Below, piece after piece: positions 9,431-17,594 of a stretch of 64,000 nucleotides of DNA. The notes below the pieces were generated by a model. The model was not told the origin of the DNA. It searched no databases and saw only the letters and a program-made list of their open reading frames with translations. Origin of the DNA: Lachnoclostridium phytofermentans ISDg (GTDB lineage: Bacteria; Bacillota; Clostridia; Lachnospirales; Lachnospiraceae); contig NC_010001.1 in NCBI RefSeq assembly GCF_000018685.1, positions 2,124,001 through 2,188,000 on the forward strand, written 5' to 3'. Positions within the stretch are counted from its first letter, which is position 1, and each line of letters begins with the position of its first letter. A program made the position numbers and the translations under genes.

Positions 9431-10290
9431 TGGTTATTCTATTAGGTATATTGTTTATTATTTTAGCTCCGCTGGTTGGCGGTCTTTTGACAGGGATTGA
9501 CCGTGTTATCACTGCAAGATTGCAGGGAAGGCAAGGGCCGCCTGTATTACAGCCTTTTTACGATGTATTCAAGCTAATTCAAAAGGAATCTATTCAAGTG
9601 AATTCCTTACATCGTTTTTATGTATATTTATCCTTGGTATTTGTAGTATTTACCTCCGGGATATTACTGGTTGGTGGAGATATGCTGTTGGCTGTTTTCG
9701 CCCTGACCTTAGGCACCGTATTTTTTGTTCTGGGAGGTTACTCCACCAGATCCCCATACAGTACCATTGGTGCAGAGCGTGAGTTGCTTCAGATTATGTC
9801 TTATGAACCCATGGTATTATTAACTTGTGTAAGCCTTTATTATGTGAAAGGTAGCTTTTTTGTAAAAAATATTATTGCCAAAGATGTTCCTGCAATTATT
9901 TATCTTCCGGGCGTATTCATTGGATTAATTTATATCATTACCATTAAGCTTAGAAAATCACCCTTTGATCTTAGTACGTCACATCATGGACATCAGGAAA
10001 TCGTTAAGGGCATTACCACAGAGTATTCCGGCAGAGATCTTGCAGTAATTGAGATTACCCACTGGTATGAGGTTATCATTACATTGACCTTGGTATTTGT
10101 ATTCTTTGCGACCTCCTCAGTGCTTAGTCGCGTACTTGCAGTAGTTGCTTGCTTAGTCGTATATTTTCTTGAGATTGTCATTGACAATGCTTTTGCACGC
10201 TATAAGTGGCAGCAAACCCTAAAATATTCATGGATTGTTACTGGTGTTCTGACAACACTAAACCTGATCGTATTGTCCTTCTTCCACTGA
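9430..10290 (+). CDS. echB: Ech hydrogenase subunit EchB (NuoH/HycD-like membrane anchor)
   Basis: Protein of 286 residues with about eight membrane helices. DRVITARLQGRQGPPVLQPF near residues 24-43 is the NuoH/HycD signature loop that docks the soluble arm, and IGAERELLQIMSYEPMVLL and KLRKSPFDLSTSHHGHQEIVKG follow in family order. It anchors the EchC/EchE catalytic pair to the membrane. The ATG at 9430 overlaps the echA stop by one base, indicating coupling. The same frame is open upstream to 9388 but that part only overlaps echA. Confidence 0.94.
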   Translation: MVILLGILFIILAPLVGGLLTGIDRVITARLQGRQGPPVLQPFYDVFKLIQKESIQVNSLHRFYVYLSLVFVVFTSGILLVGGDMLLAVFALTLGTVFFVLGGYSTRSPYSTIGAERELLQIMSYEPMVLLTCVSLYYVKGSFFVKNIIAKDVPAIIYLPGVFIGLIYIITIKLRKSPFDLSTSHHGHQEIVKGITTEYSGRDLAVIEITHWYEVIITLTLVFVFFATSSVLSRVLAVVACLVVYFLEIVIDNAFARYKWQQTLKYSWIVTGVLTTLNLIVLSFFH

Positions 10291-10336
10291 TTTGCAGTAG
10301 AAAATACGGAATGTAGTATCCATTAACTTGATATGT

Positions 10337-10367
10337 GCATTGTCTCATAACGAGACATTAGCAATGC
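10337..10367 (+). promoter_or_regulatory. Intercistronic hairpin echB-echC
   Basis: TGTCTC and GAGACA form a perfect 6-bp stem around ATAAC, and outer GCAT/ATGC can extend it. There is no T-tract, so it is more likely an mRNA stability or processing element than a terminator. Confidence 0.4.
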
Positions 10368-10383
10368 AGAAATGAGGAAAACT

Positions 10384-10818
10384 ATGAAGTTTGTAAAAAA
10401 ATCACCTTGGATTATACATTATGACGGATCCAGCTGTAATGGGTGCGATATCGAGGTTCTTGCCTGTCTGACACCTTTGTATGACGTGGAACGTTTTGGA
10501 ATTATTAATACAGGTAATCCAAAGCATGCCGACATATTATTAATTACCGGTAGCGTAAATGAGCAGAATATTCCTGTAGTTAAGCAAATATATGAGCAGA
10601 TGGCAGAACCGAAAATTGTTGTGGCAGTAGGAATTTGTGCAAATTCCGGTGGCATCTTCGCAGAGTGCTATAATGTATCCGGGGGAGTAGATAAGGTGCT
10701 GCCTGTTGATGTTTATGTACCTGGTTGCGCAGCAAGACCAGAGGCAATCATTGATGGTGTCGTAAAAGGTCTTGCTATACTGGAAGAGAAACAAAAGTAT
10801 GCAAGAAAGAAAAATTGA
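10384..10818 (+). CDS. echC: Ech hydrogenase small subunit EchC (NuoB-like, one [4Fe-4S])
   Basis: Protein of 144 residues from the ATG at 10384. An in-frame ATG at 10372 exists, but the TGAGGA at 10373-10378 is an ideal ribosome site for the second one. Cluster ligands are C18 and C21 (SSCNGCDIEV), C85 (VGICANSGG) and C115 (VPGCAARPE), the pattern of NuoB and of the proximal cluster of group 4 hydrogenase small subunits. It passes electrons between the EchF clusters and the NiFe site in EchE. It is short and lacks the extra cluster domains of group 1 enzymes, as expected for Ech. Confidence 0.95.
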   Translation: MKFVKKSPWIIHYDGSSCNGCDIEVLACLTPLYDVERFGIINTGNPKHADILLITGSVNEQNIPVVKQIYEQMAEPKIVVAVGICANSGGIFAECYNVSGGVDKVLPVDVYVPGCAARPEAIIDGVVKGLAILEEKQKYARKKN

Positions 10819-10870
10819 GTCTACGTAATCTGTGACTTAATTTTAACATTGAAATCAGAGAGGAAAAGTT

Positions 10871-11224
10871 ATGGGTCTACATACTATTCAACCAATTGAA
10901 ACGAAGGAATTGTTATCCGAGACACTGCGTCTTAAGAGTGAAGGATACCGCATCGTTGCTATTTCCGCTACCGGTCTAGCGGGCGGAGCCACGGAGCTTT
11001 CCTATTCCTTTGATAAGAACTATGATTTAGTAAGCTTGAGATTTATTGCAAATGCAGAAGACGAGTTATCGAGCATCAGTTTAATTTATTCTCCTGCTTT
11101 TCTATATGAAAATGAGATTAAAGAACTTTTTGGCGTAAACATTGTAAATATCTCAGTTGATTATAATAATAATTTTTATACAATACCGGTGGAGACACCG
11201 TTTAAGAAGGCAGGTGAGGAATAA
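10871..11224 (+). CDS. echD: Ech hydrogenase subunit EchD (NuoC-like, 30-kDa family)
   Basis: Protein of 117 residues related to the NuoC/30-kDa subunit. The most conserved part is near the C-terminus, PAFLYENEIKELFGVNIVNI, matching the (P)xxxWxEREIxDxFG-type signature in reduced form. It is a soluble structural subunit next to EchE without cofactor ligands. The stop codon TAA shares its last base with the echE ATG, indicating tight coupling and 1:1 synthesis. Ribosome site AGAGAGG. Confidence 0.9.
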   Translation: MGLHTIQPIETKELLSETLRLKSEGYRIVAISATGLAGGATELSYSFDKNYDLVSLRFIANAEDELSSISLIYSPAFLYENEIKELFGVNIVNISVDYNNNFYTIPVETPFKKAGEE

Positions 11225-12303
11225 TGGGAAAGAGAACAGTAGTACCCTTTGGTCCTCAGCATCCGGTACTTCCGGAGCCAATTCATCTGGATTTGGTACT
11301 TGAGGATGAAACCGTTGTTGAAGCAATTCCTAGAATTGGATATATCCACAGAGGCCTAGAAAAGCTGGTTGAGAAGAAGGATTTTATGCAGTATACCTAT
11401 GTAGCTGAGCGTATCTGCGGTATCTGCTCTTTCATGCACGGAATGGGTTATTGTATGACAATCGAAAGCATCATGAATGTGGAAATTCCTGAAAGAGCGA
11501 AGTTCTTACGTACGATTTGGGCTGAGCTTTCTCGTATGCACAGCCATACCCTGTGGCTTGGTTTGCTTGCCGATGCTTTTGGCTTTGAAAGCTTGTTTAT
11601 GCATTCCTGGAAGATTAGAGAACAGATTCTTGATATCTTTGAGGAAACCACAGGCGGAAGAGTTATCTTTTCCGTATGTGATGTGGGTGGTGTAAGAAAG
11701 GATATCAATGCAGAGACACTTACCAAGATTGTCACCATTTTAAATAAGGTAGAGAAAGAGTTAAAGGAACTTACAGATGTATTCCTTAATGATTCCTCTG
11801 TAAAGAGCCGTACCAAGGGTGTCGGTGTACTAACCAAGGAACAGGCCTATGATTTAGGTGCTGCTGGTCCTATGGCAAGAGCCAGCGGTGTTGAAGCTGA
11901 TATGAGATGCCAGGGTTATGCGGCATATGACAAGCTAAAGTTTAAACCGATCATTGATACAGCAGGTGACAGCTACGCTAGAACTTCTGTAAGAATCGGG
12001 GAGATATTCCAGTCAATTGACTTAATTAGACAATGTGTAGAATTAATACCAGAAGGTGATATCAAGGTAAAGGTTACCGGAAATCCGTCTGGTGAGTATT
12101 TTACTCGTATAGAACAACCGCGTGGGGAGGTAGTGTATTATGCAAAGGCAAATGGTTCTAAATTTCTTGATCGCTTAAGAGTTAGAACACCTACCTTTGC
12201 AAATGTTCCTTCGTTGTTGGAGACACTCAAAGGCTGTGACCTTGCCGATGTGCCGATTTTAGTTCTGACCATCGATCCTTGTATCAGCTGTACAGAGCGC
12301 TAA
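11224..12303 (+). CDS. echE: Ech hydrogenase large subunit EchE ([NiFe] catalytic subunit)
   Basis: Protein of 359 residues of the NuoD/HycE family. The NiFe ligands are present: C65 and C68 in AERICGICSF (L1 motif) and C353 and C356 in DPCISCTER (L2 motif). The protein ends three residues after the last ligand, so there is no C-terminal extension for a maturation endopeptidase to remove. Consistently, no HycI/HybD-type protease gene is present in the operon. Short, protease-independent C-termini are known for some group 4 large subunits. GPAGPMARASGVEAD-like sequence around residue 220 (GAAGPMARASGVEADMR) is also family-typical. It catalyses 2H+ + 2e- = H2. Confidence 0.96.
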   Translation: MGKRTVVPFGPQHPVLPEPIHLDLVLEDETVVEAIPRIGYIHRGLEKLVEKKDFMQYTYVAERICGICSFMHGMGYCMTIESIMNVEIPERAKFLRTIWAELSRMHSHTLWLGLLADAFGFESLFMHSWKIREQILDIFEETTGGRVIFSVCDVGGVRKDINAETLTKIVTILNKVEKELKELTDVFLNDSSVKSRTKGVGVLTKEQAYDLGAAGPMARASGVEADMRCQGYAAYDKLKFKPIIDTAGDSYARTSVRIGEIFQSIDLIRQCVELIPEGDIKVKVTGNPSGEYFTRIEQPRGEVVYYAKANGSKFLDRLRVRTPTFANVPSLLETLKGCDLADVPILVLTIDPCISCTER

Positions 12304-12310
12304 GAGCGCA

Positions 12311-12386
12311 GCGTGAAAATGATATTTCACGCATTAAGATTGTGCCTGTGTAATCAAAGCGTGCAAGAACGCTTGGCACAATTTTA
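12311..12386 (+). promoter_or_regulatory. Two hairpins between echE and echF, the second attenuator-like
   Basis: First stem GCGTGAAA/TTTCACGC (12311-12332). Second, nested: outer ATTGTGCC/GGCACAAT (12339-12382) enclosing AAGCGT/ACGCTT, followed by TTTT. This 120-nt gap is the largest in the operon. It may partially terminate or process the transcript and so set the ratio of structural to maturation proteins. Confidence 0.5.
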
Positions 12387-12422
12387 AAAGGTATTGAAAT
12401 ATACCATGATAGGAGAAATTAT

Positions 12423-12785
12423 ATGTCTGTATTTAGTATGACAAAAACACTTTTTAAGAATTTGTTTCATGGACCCTATACGGTGCTTTATCCCATTAAG
12501 GCAAAGGATAAATTTGATCGTACCAGAGGTAAGATTGAAATTTCAATTGATGATTGCATCTTTTGCAGTATGTGTCAGAGAAGATGTCCTACCGGAGCAC
12601 TTACGGTAGATAAGGCAAAATCATCCTGGAGTATTGAGCGCTTTTCCTGTATCCAGTGCGGTTATTGTACCGAGGTATGCCCGAAGAAATGTCTTCATAT
12701 GGATAACCAATACACAACACCATCAGAAAATAAGATAAGGGATGAGTTTGTAAAATGCACGAATACCCAATCACTCAGCGAATAA
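12423..12785 (+). CDS. echF: Ech hydrogenase subunit EchF (2x[4Fe-4S] polyferredoxin)
   Basis: Protein of 120 residues with two classical ferredoxin motifs, CIFCSMCQRRCPTGAL and CIQCGYCTEVCPKKCL. This is the NuoI-like subunit that accepts electrons from reduced ferredoxin and hands them to EchC. Ribosome site AGGAGAAAT. The 3' end overlaps hypA by 31 bases, physically linking the structural and maturation halves of the operon. Confidence 0.95.
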   Translation: MSVFSMTKTLFKNLFHGPYTVLYPIKAKDKFDRTRGKIEISIDDCIFCSMCQRRCPTGALTVDKAKSSWSIERFSCIQCGYCTEVCPKKCLHMDNQYTTPSENKIRDEFVKCTNTQSLSE

Positions 12786-13093
12786 TTGAAGTAGCAGATA
12801 GCTATGCCAGGGAGAATAACGCGGATGAGGTTAAGATAATTAACCTTGTTGTAGGAGATTATTCCGGTTATGTGGCAAGTTCCATCGAGCTGTATTTTGA
12901 TATTATCGCGGAAAGCAGCCGGTGTGCCAAGGCAAAGCTTCATATTGAACGTGTCACACCAAAGTTAAAATGTAACAAATGTGGTGAGTACTTCGAGAGA
13001 AAACCATTTTCCTTTGAATGTCCAACCTGTCAAGGGGAAGGAAGTCCAACGGAGATCGGACAGGAATTTTATATTCGGTCTATTGAGGTATAG
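12755..13093 (+). CDS. hypA: HypA, hydrogenase nickel-insertion metallochaperone
   Basis: Protein of 112 residues beginning MHEYPITQ, whose His2/Glu3 form the nickel site in HypA. The zinc hairpin has two CxxC pairs, LKCNKCGEYF and FECPTCQ, in the usual place near residues 73-95. It works with HypB to deliver Ni to EchE after the Fe(CN)2CO group is in place. It starts inside echF, which suggests translational coupling. Confidence 0.95.
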   Translation: MHEYPITQRIIEVADSYARENNADEVKIINLVVGDYSGYVASSIELYFDIIAESSRCAKAKLHIERVTPKLKCNKCGEYFERKPFSFECPTCQGEGSPTEIGQEFYIRSIEV

Positions 13094-13134
13094 ATAGCTT
13101 TATGTCGCCAATGGCGATGGAAATGGAGTAATGT

Positions 13135-13785
13135 ATGTCAGAAAACAGAGAAATTGAAATCATGGAATCAGTCTATGACAAAAACGATGAAGTAGCATCA
13201 AAAATTAATGCAGAGTTAACCGGAAAGAATATTTATGCCATTAACGTCATGGGAGCTCCTGGCGTAGGCAAGACCACCTCCTTAATCCAGATCATAAAGA
13301 GACTGGATGGAATCACCCCTTATGTCATTGAAGGCGATATTGAAGCGGACTTTGATACCAAGACACTTCAGTCCCTTGGTGTAAAAACGGTTCAGATCAA
13401 TACCGGCGGTGCTTGCCATCTTGATTCTCCTTTAATCGGAAAAGCTGTGGAGGAACTAAAGGTGGATAACGGTGTTCTGTTCATTGAAAATATCGGTAAC
13501 CTTGTTTGCCCTGCTGAATTTATGATTGGCGAGCATGCAAAGATGCTGATATCCACAGTAACAGAGGGCAGCGATAAACCATATAAATATCCACTTGCCT
13601 TTGAAAAAGCAAACATTATTATTTTAAATAAATGTGATTTATTACCCTATGTGGACTTTGACGAAGAATTCTTTATGAAGGGTGTCAGAGCATTGAATAA
13701 AACTGCTCCTGTGATTAAAGTGTCCGGTAAGACGGAAGAAGGATATGATGAAGTAGTAGCATGGATAAAGGAAAGAGTAAAATAA
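13135..13785 (+). CDS. hypB: HypB, GTPase for nickel insertion
   Basis: Protein of 216 residues of the SIMIBI GTPase family. The P-loop is GAPGVGKT at residues 40-47. The metal-site motif GGACHLDS and the switch region FIENIGNLVCPAEF are present, with NKCD for guanine recognition. It lacks the N-terminal His-rich or CxxCGC nickel-storage segment of some HypB proteins. It powers Ni release to the large subunit. It overlaps hypF by 25 bases. Confidence 0.95.
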   Translation: MSENREIEIMESVYDKNDEVASKINAELTGKNIYAINVMGAPGVGKTTSLIQIIKRLDGITPYVIEGDIEADFDTKTLQSLGVKTVQINTGGACHLDSPLIGKAVEELKVDNGVLFIENIGNLVCPAEFMIGEHAKMLISTVTEGSDKPYKYPLAFEKANIIILNKCDLLPYVDFDEEFFMKGVRALNKTAPVIKVSGKTEEGYDEVVAWIKERVK

Positions 13786-16190
13786 TAGCATATCGAATCA
13801 AGGTATATGGAATGGTGCAAGGGGTTGGTTTCCGACCCCTTGTTTATTATATTGCAAAAAAACATCATATAAAGGGCTATGTCAGAAATGTTGGTGGCTA
13901 TGTGGAAATCATGGCGGTCTCTTCAGCTGCGGATTTTTTGTATTTTATCACCGAGTTGCAGATGGATCATGGAAATGGTAGTGAAATCGTGAAGCTGGAT
14001 ATAGAAACGTTATCCGCGAATGTAGAATCAGTGAATAATGTTTCGATGGAGAATGAATCGATGGAGAATGTATCCCATACTACTGAAGCTTATGAGGATT
14101 TTGTCATAATCCATAGTGAGAGCAGTGAGGAGATTTCCATCCTTCCACCGGATCTTCCTGTGTGTCCTAATTGTCAAAGAGAGCTTAATGATCCAGCAAA
14201 CAAACGATACCATAATCCTTTTATCAGCTGTGTTGCCTGTGGGCCGCGCTATACCATCATAGAAGAATTACCCTATGACAGGGACAATACAACGATGGTG
14301 GATTACAGGCTGTGCGAGGACTGTTACGAGGAATACACCTCCCCAGATAGCAGGAGACATCATGCCCAGACCATATCCTGCAATGATTGCGGACCATACC
14401 TGATCTTACAGGATAATACAGACCTAATCTTACAGGATAATACAGACCTAAATAAAAATAATAAGCATATTTTGAAAGACAGTCTGGGTCCAATTGCTGA
14501 AGATAACCACAGATTAATCAATCAGCAAGCCCTTCATCAAGCGGCTGAAATAATTAAGAGTGGCGGAATTCTTGCTGTAAAGGGCATTGGCGGGTATCAT
14601 TTTGTGTGCTCACCCTTTAAAGAAGAAGCTGTGGTTAATCTAAGAAGACTGAAAGGCCGGGAAGAAAAGCCTTTTGCCGTGATGTTTGAAACCATAGACA
14701 GTATCAGGGAATATTGCAATGTGTCAGAAGAGGAAGAGAAGCTTCTTATGACAAAGGCAAGGCCGATTGTGTTGTTGTATATGCACAGGGATGTGATGGC
14801 ACCTTCGACAAATAAGGGTAGCATCTATTGCGGTACATTTTTACCTTATACCCCATTGCAGATCTTATTAACAAGAGATTGCGGACCCTTAATTATGACC
14901 AGTGGTAATATCTCAGGATCGCCAATTATCCGTGAGGATGAGAAGATGCTTAGTTTACGGTCCCCTTATCTTCAGGGAGTGCTTTATAATACCAGAAGAA
15001 TTGTGCGCTCCGTGGATGATTCTGTGGCAAAGATCATTGATCATAAGCCGCAGCTGATTCGCCGAAGCCGTGGCTTTGTACCATATCCCGTGTTTCTTCC
15101 ATTAGAAGAGAAAAAAGCTTCCCCTGTGATTTTTGCCGCCGGCGGGGATTTGAAGGCAGCTTACTGTCTGTATAAAAAAGGCGCGGCAGTGGTATCACAG
15201 TATTTTGGTGATCTGGAAGAAGAGAGTGTTCTTAAAGAGTATATCCATTCCAGGGAGGATGTATCAGGATTATTAAAGATGAAGCCTACGTTAGCCGTAT
15301 GTGATATGCATCCGAACTATCATTCCGCACATTATGCCGAAGCTCTTGGATTGCCACTTTTTAAAGTACAGCATCACCACGCCCATATTGCATCTGTCAT
15401 GGCTGAGCATGGTTTAAATGACAAGGTAATCGGTATTGCCTTTGACGGTACCGGATATGGAACGGACGGTAACATCTGGGGTGGCGAGTTCCTGGTCTGT
15501 GAGGGTGCACAGTTTACTAGGGCGGCACACCTTTCCTATACCCAGGTTCTTGGTGGTGACCAGTCCATGAAGGATGCGAGGAAAACTGCCACTTGTTATC
15601 TGTTGAAATCAGGTCTTGAGGGATACATTACAGATGAGCGGACAGAGGTGATAAGAGCAGCTCTTGAACATAAGGTTAATACGGTTTTGACCTCAAGTAT
15701 GGGACGTCTTTTTGATGCGGTAGCCTCTCTGCTTGATATCGGACAAGTCAATCGCTATGAAGGAGAATGTGCTGCCAATCTGGAACGAGAAGCTGTATTA
15801 GCAATAAGAGAAAATATTAAGGGGACAGAACTTACCTTTGCAATTACTCCAAAAGGTGAGATAATAGAGGTGGATTCGGATCCGCTGTTAAGAGCAATCT
15901 GTGAGCAGAAAGCAGTGACAGATGCAAGAGCTCTAGCTTTAGGCTTTCATTATGCAGTCGCAGATATGATACTTAACGTATGTCTACGCCTTCGGGAGCG
16001 GTATCATACGGACCGGATCGCCATTAGCGGTGGGGTGTTCCAGAATTCTGTATTAACGGAGCAAACTTGCAGGCTACTTAGAGAGAATGGTTTTACCGTA
16101 TATTATAATCTTGCAGTTCCGCCAAACGACGGCTGTATCAGTCTCGGTCAGACGTATGTGGGCTTAATGCAATATCAGGATATGAAATAG
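13761..16190 (+). CDS. hypF: HypF, carbamoyltransferase making the cyanide ligand precursor
   Basis: Protein of 809 residues with all HypF modules: acylphosphatase domain (GMVQGVGFRPLVY, residues about 8-90), two zinc fingers (CPNCQREL and CVACGP; CEDCYEEY and CNDCGP), YrdC-like domain (SGGILAVKGIGGYHFVC) and a C-terminal Kae1-like carbamoyltransferase (QHHHAHIASVMAEHGL, IAFDGTGYGTDGNIWGGEF, ISGGVFQNSVL). It converts carbamoyl phosphate and ATP into a carbamoyl group passed to the C-terminal Cys of HypE. Two unusual low-complexity insertions are visible: a VSMENESMENVS stretch after the acylphosphatase domain and a duplicated ILQDNTDL after the second zinc finger. Confidence 0.96.
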   Translation: MDKGKSKIIAYRIKVYGMVQGVGFRPLVYYIAKKHHIKGYVRNVGGYVEIMAVSSAADFLYFITELQMDHGNGSEIVKLDIETLSANVESVNNVSMENESMENVSHTTEAYEDFVIIHSESSEEISILPPDLPVCPNCQRELNDPANKRYHNPFISCVACGPRYTIIEELPYDRDNTTMVDYRLCEDCYEEYTSPDSRRHHAQTISCNDCGPYLILQDNTDLILQDNTDLNKNNKHILKDSLGPIAEDNHRLINQQALHQAAEIIKSGGILAVKGIGGYHFVCSPFKEEAVVNLRRLKGREEKPFAVMFETIDSIREYCNVSEEEEKLLMTKARPIVLLYMHRDVMAPSTNKGSIYCGTFLPYTPLQILLTRDCGPLIMTSGNISGSPIIREDEKMLSLRSPYLQGVLYNTRRIVRSVDDSVAKIIDHKPQLIRRSRGFVPYPVFLPLEEKKASPVIFAAGGDLKAAYCLYKKGAAVVSQYFGDLEEESVLKEYIHSREDVSGLLKMKPTLAVCDMHPNYHSAHYAEALGLPLFKVQHHHAHIASVMAEHGLNDKVIGIAFDGTGYGTDGNIWGGEFLVCEGAQFTRAAHLSYTQVLGGDQSMKDARKTATCYLLKSGLEGYITDERTEVIRAALEHKVNTVLTSSMGRLFDAVASLLDIGQVNRYEGECAANLEREAVLAIRENIKGTELTFAITPKGEIIEVDSDPLLRAICEQKAVTDARALALGFHYAVADMILNVCLRLRERYHTDRIAISGGVFQNSVLTEQTCRLLRENGFTVYYNLAVPPNDGCISLGQTYVGLMQYQDMK
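14403..14450 (+). repeat. 24-bp perfect tandem duplication inside hypF
   Basis: Two identical adjacent 24-bp units (14403-14426 and 14427-14450) encode ILQDNTDL twice, in frame, in the linker between the zinc fingers and the YrdC domain. Perfect identity suggests a recent slippage event that the protein tolerates. Confidence 0.9.
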
Positions 16191-16250
16191 AATAGTTGTC
16201 GTAATCAGGTGATTGACCGTAAAGGTCATAAAAGAAAGGTGAATTTAGCT

Positions 16251-16478
16251 ATGTGTGTTGCAGTACCCGGTAAAGTGGTTGAAATTAACGGTGATATCGC
16301 CAAAATCAATATTATGAATAATATAACAGAAGCAAATATTAAACTGGTATCCGTAGAGCTAGGGGATTATGTACTGATCCATGCCGGTTGTGTCCTTGAG
16401 GTAATGAAGAAAGAAGCAGCTAAGGAGATACTTGATATTTTTGAGGAATTAGGAGAGACATTAATTGAAAACTCTTGA
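16251..16478 (+). CDS. hypC: HypC/HupF-family hydrogenase assembly chaperone
   Basis: Protein of 75 residues starting MCVAVPGKVVEI. Cys2 directly after the initiator Met is the residue that holds the Fe(CN)2CO precursor with HypD, so the ATG at 16251 (ribosome site AGAAAGGTGA) must be the start, not the upstream in-frame start at 16209. LGDYVLIHAGCVLEVM matches the conserved core. It overlaps hypD by 14 bases. Confidence 0.95.
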   Translation: MCVAVPGKVVEINGDIAKINIMNNITEANIKLVSVELGDYVLIHAGCVLEVMKKEAAKEILDIFEELGETLIENS

Positions 16479-17511
16479 GCAGATAAAAGATGAATTGAAA
16501 AATTATGACGGCAGGCCGGTTAAGATCATGGAAGTATGCGGAACTCATACGGGCAGTATCTTTAAGCACGGGTTACGTTGCTTGCTGTCACCGAAGATAC
16601 AATTAATATCGGGCCCAGGATGTCCTGTCTGTGTTACCAATGCTGCTTATATTGATAAATTGGTTGACTATTCCTTACAGGAAGGGCATTGTGTGTTGAC
16701 CTTTGGTGATATGATGAAGGTAAAGGGCAGTCATATGTCCTTAACAGAAGCGAAGGCACTTGGAGGAAAGGTTGACATTCTTTATTCCCCACTGTCGGCA
16801 GTTAAATTAGCGATGGATAATCCGGGGACACAGTTTATATTTGCAGCGGTAGGATTTGAGACAACAACTCCTATCTATGCATTAATTATGGATGAATTGA
16901 TAAAGAATAATATACATAATTTAAGGCTGTTAACTTCAGTAAAGACGATTATCCCTGCCTTGGAATTCATCTGTGAAAATGAAAAGGAAATTGATGCATT
17001 TTTATGCCCCGGACATGTTAGTGTAATTATCGGCAGTGATGCTTATGATAGTCTTTCGAAAAAATATCACAAACCCTGTGTCATCGCTGGCTTTGAAGGT
17101 GAACACATTCTTGGTGCTGTATATGAGATTATAAGCCAGATTAAGCACCAGAGCTTTAGCGTTAAGAATCTCTACACCAGTGTAGTAAGTGGAGAAGGGA
17201 ATATAAAGGCACAGGAGTTGGTAAATCAATATTTTGAAGTAGTGGATGATGACTGGAGAGAGATTGGGGTGATACCAGGATCTGCACTTCGGTTAAAGAA
17301 GGATTACGAGAAATATGATGCAGGAAGCCTACTGGAAGCCTATGTATCCGTCGGACCAAAGTGCTGCCGTTGCAGTGACGTTATCCTAGGCCGGATTCAA
17401 CCAGTAGAATGCCCGTTATTCAGTAAGGTATGTTCTCCCCTCAATGCCATTGGGCCTTGTATGGTATCGGTGGAAGGTGCCTGTGGAATCTGGTATAAAA
17501 ACAGAGGGTAA
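16465..17511 (+). CDS. hypD: HypD, Fe(CN)2CO assembly scaffold
   Basis: Protein of 348 residues with the HypD signatures: MEVCGTHTGSI, SGPGCPVCVT, FGDMMKVKGS, AVGFETTTP and the C-terminal cluster ligands CCRCSDVILGRIQPVECPLF. It binds one [4Fe-4S] cluster and, with HypC, assembles the iron with its CN and CO ligands. The start is TTG at 16465, preceded by AGGAGA (16451-16456) and overlapping the hypC end. No ATG fits. Confidence 0.95.
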   Translation: MKTLEQIKDELKNYDGRPVKIMEVCGTHTGSIFKHGLRCLLSPKIQLISGPGCPVCVTNAAYIDKLVDYSLQEGHCVLTFGDMMKVKGSHMSLTEAKALGGKVDILYSPLSAVKLAMDNPGTQFIFAAVGFETTTPIYALIMDELIKNNIHNLRLLTSVKTIIPALEFICENEKEIDAFLCPGHVSVIIGSDAYDSLSKKYHKPCVIAGFEGEHILGAVYEIISQIKHQSFSVKNLYTSVVSGEGNIKAQELVNQYFEVVDDDWREIGVIPGSALRLKKDYEKYDAGSLLEAYVSVGPKCCRCSDVILGRIQPVECPLFSKVCSPLNAIGPCMVSVEGACGIWYKNRG

Positions 17512-17594
17512 TCTGTTTCTAATTTATGGTGCGGACAGATAGTGGTACAGATGGATTCAGGAAGAAAAGATCAGATAAAAAAGGTGGCAAGAGA

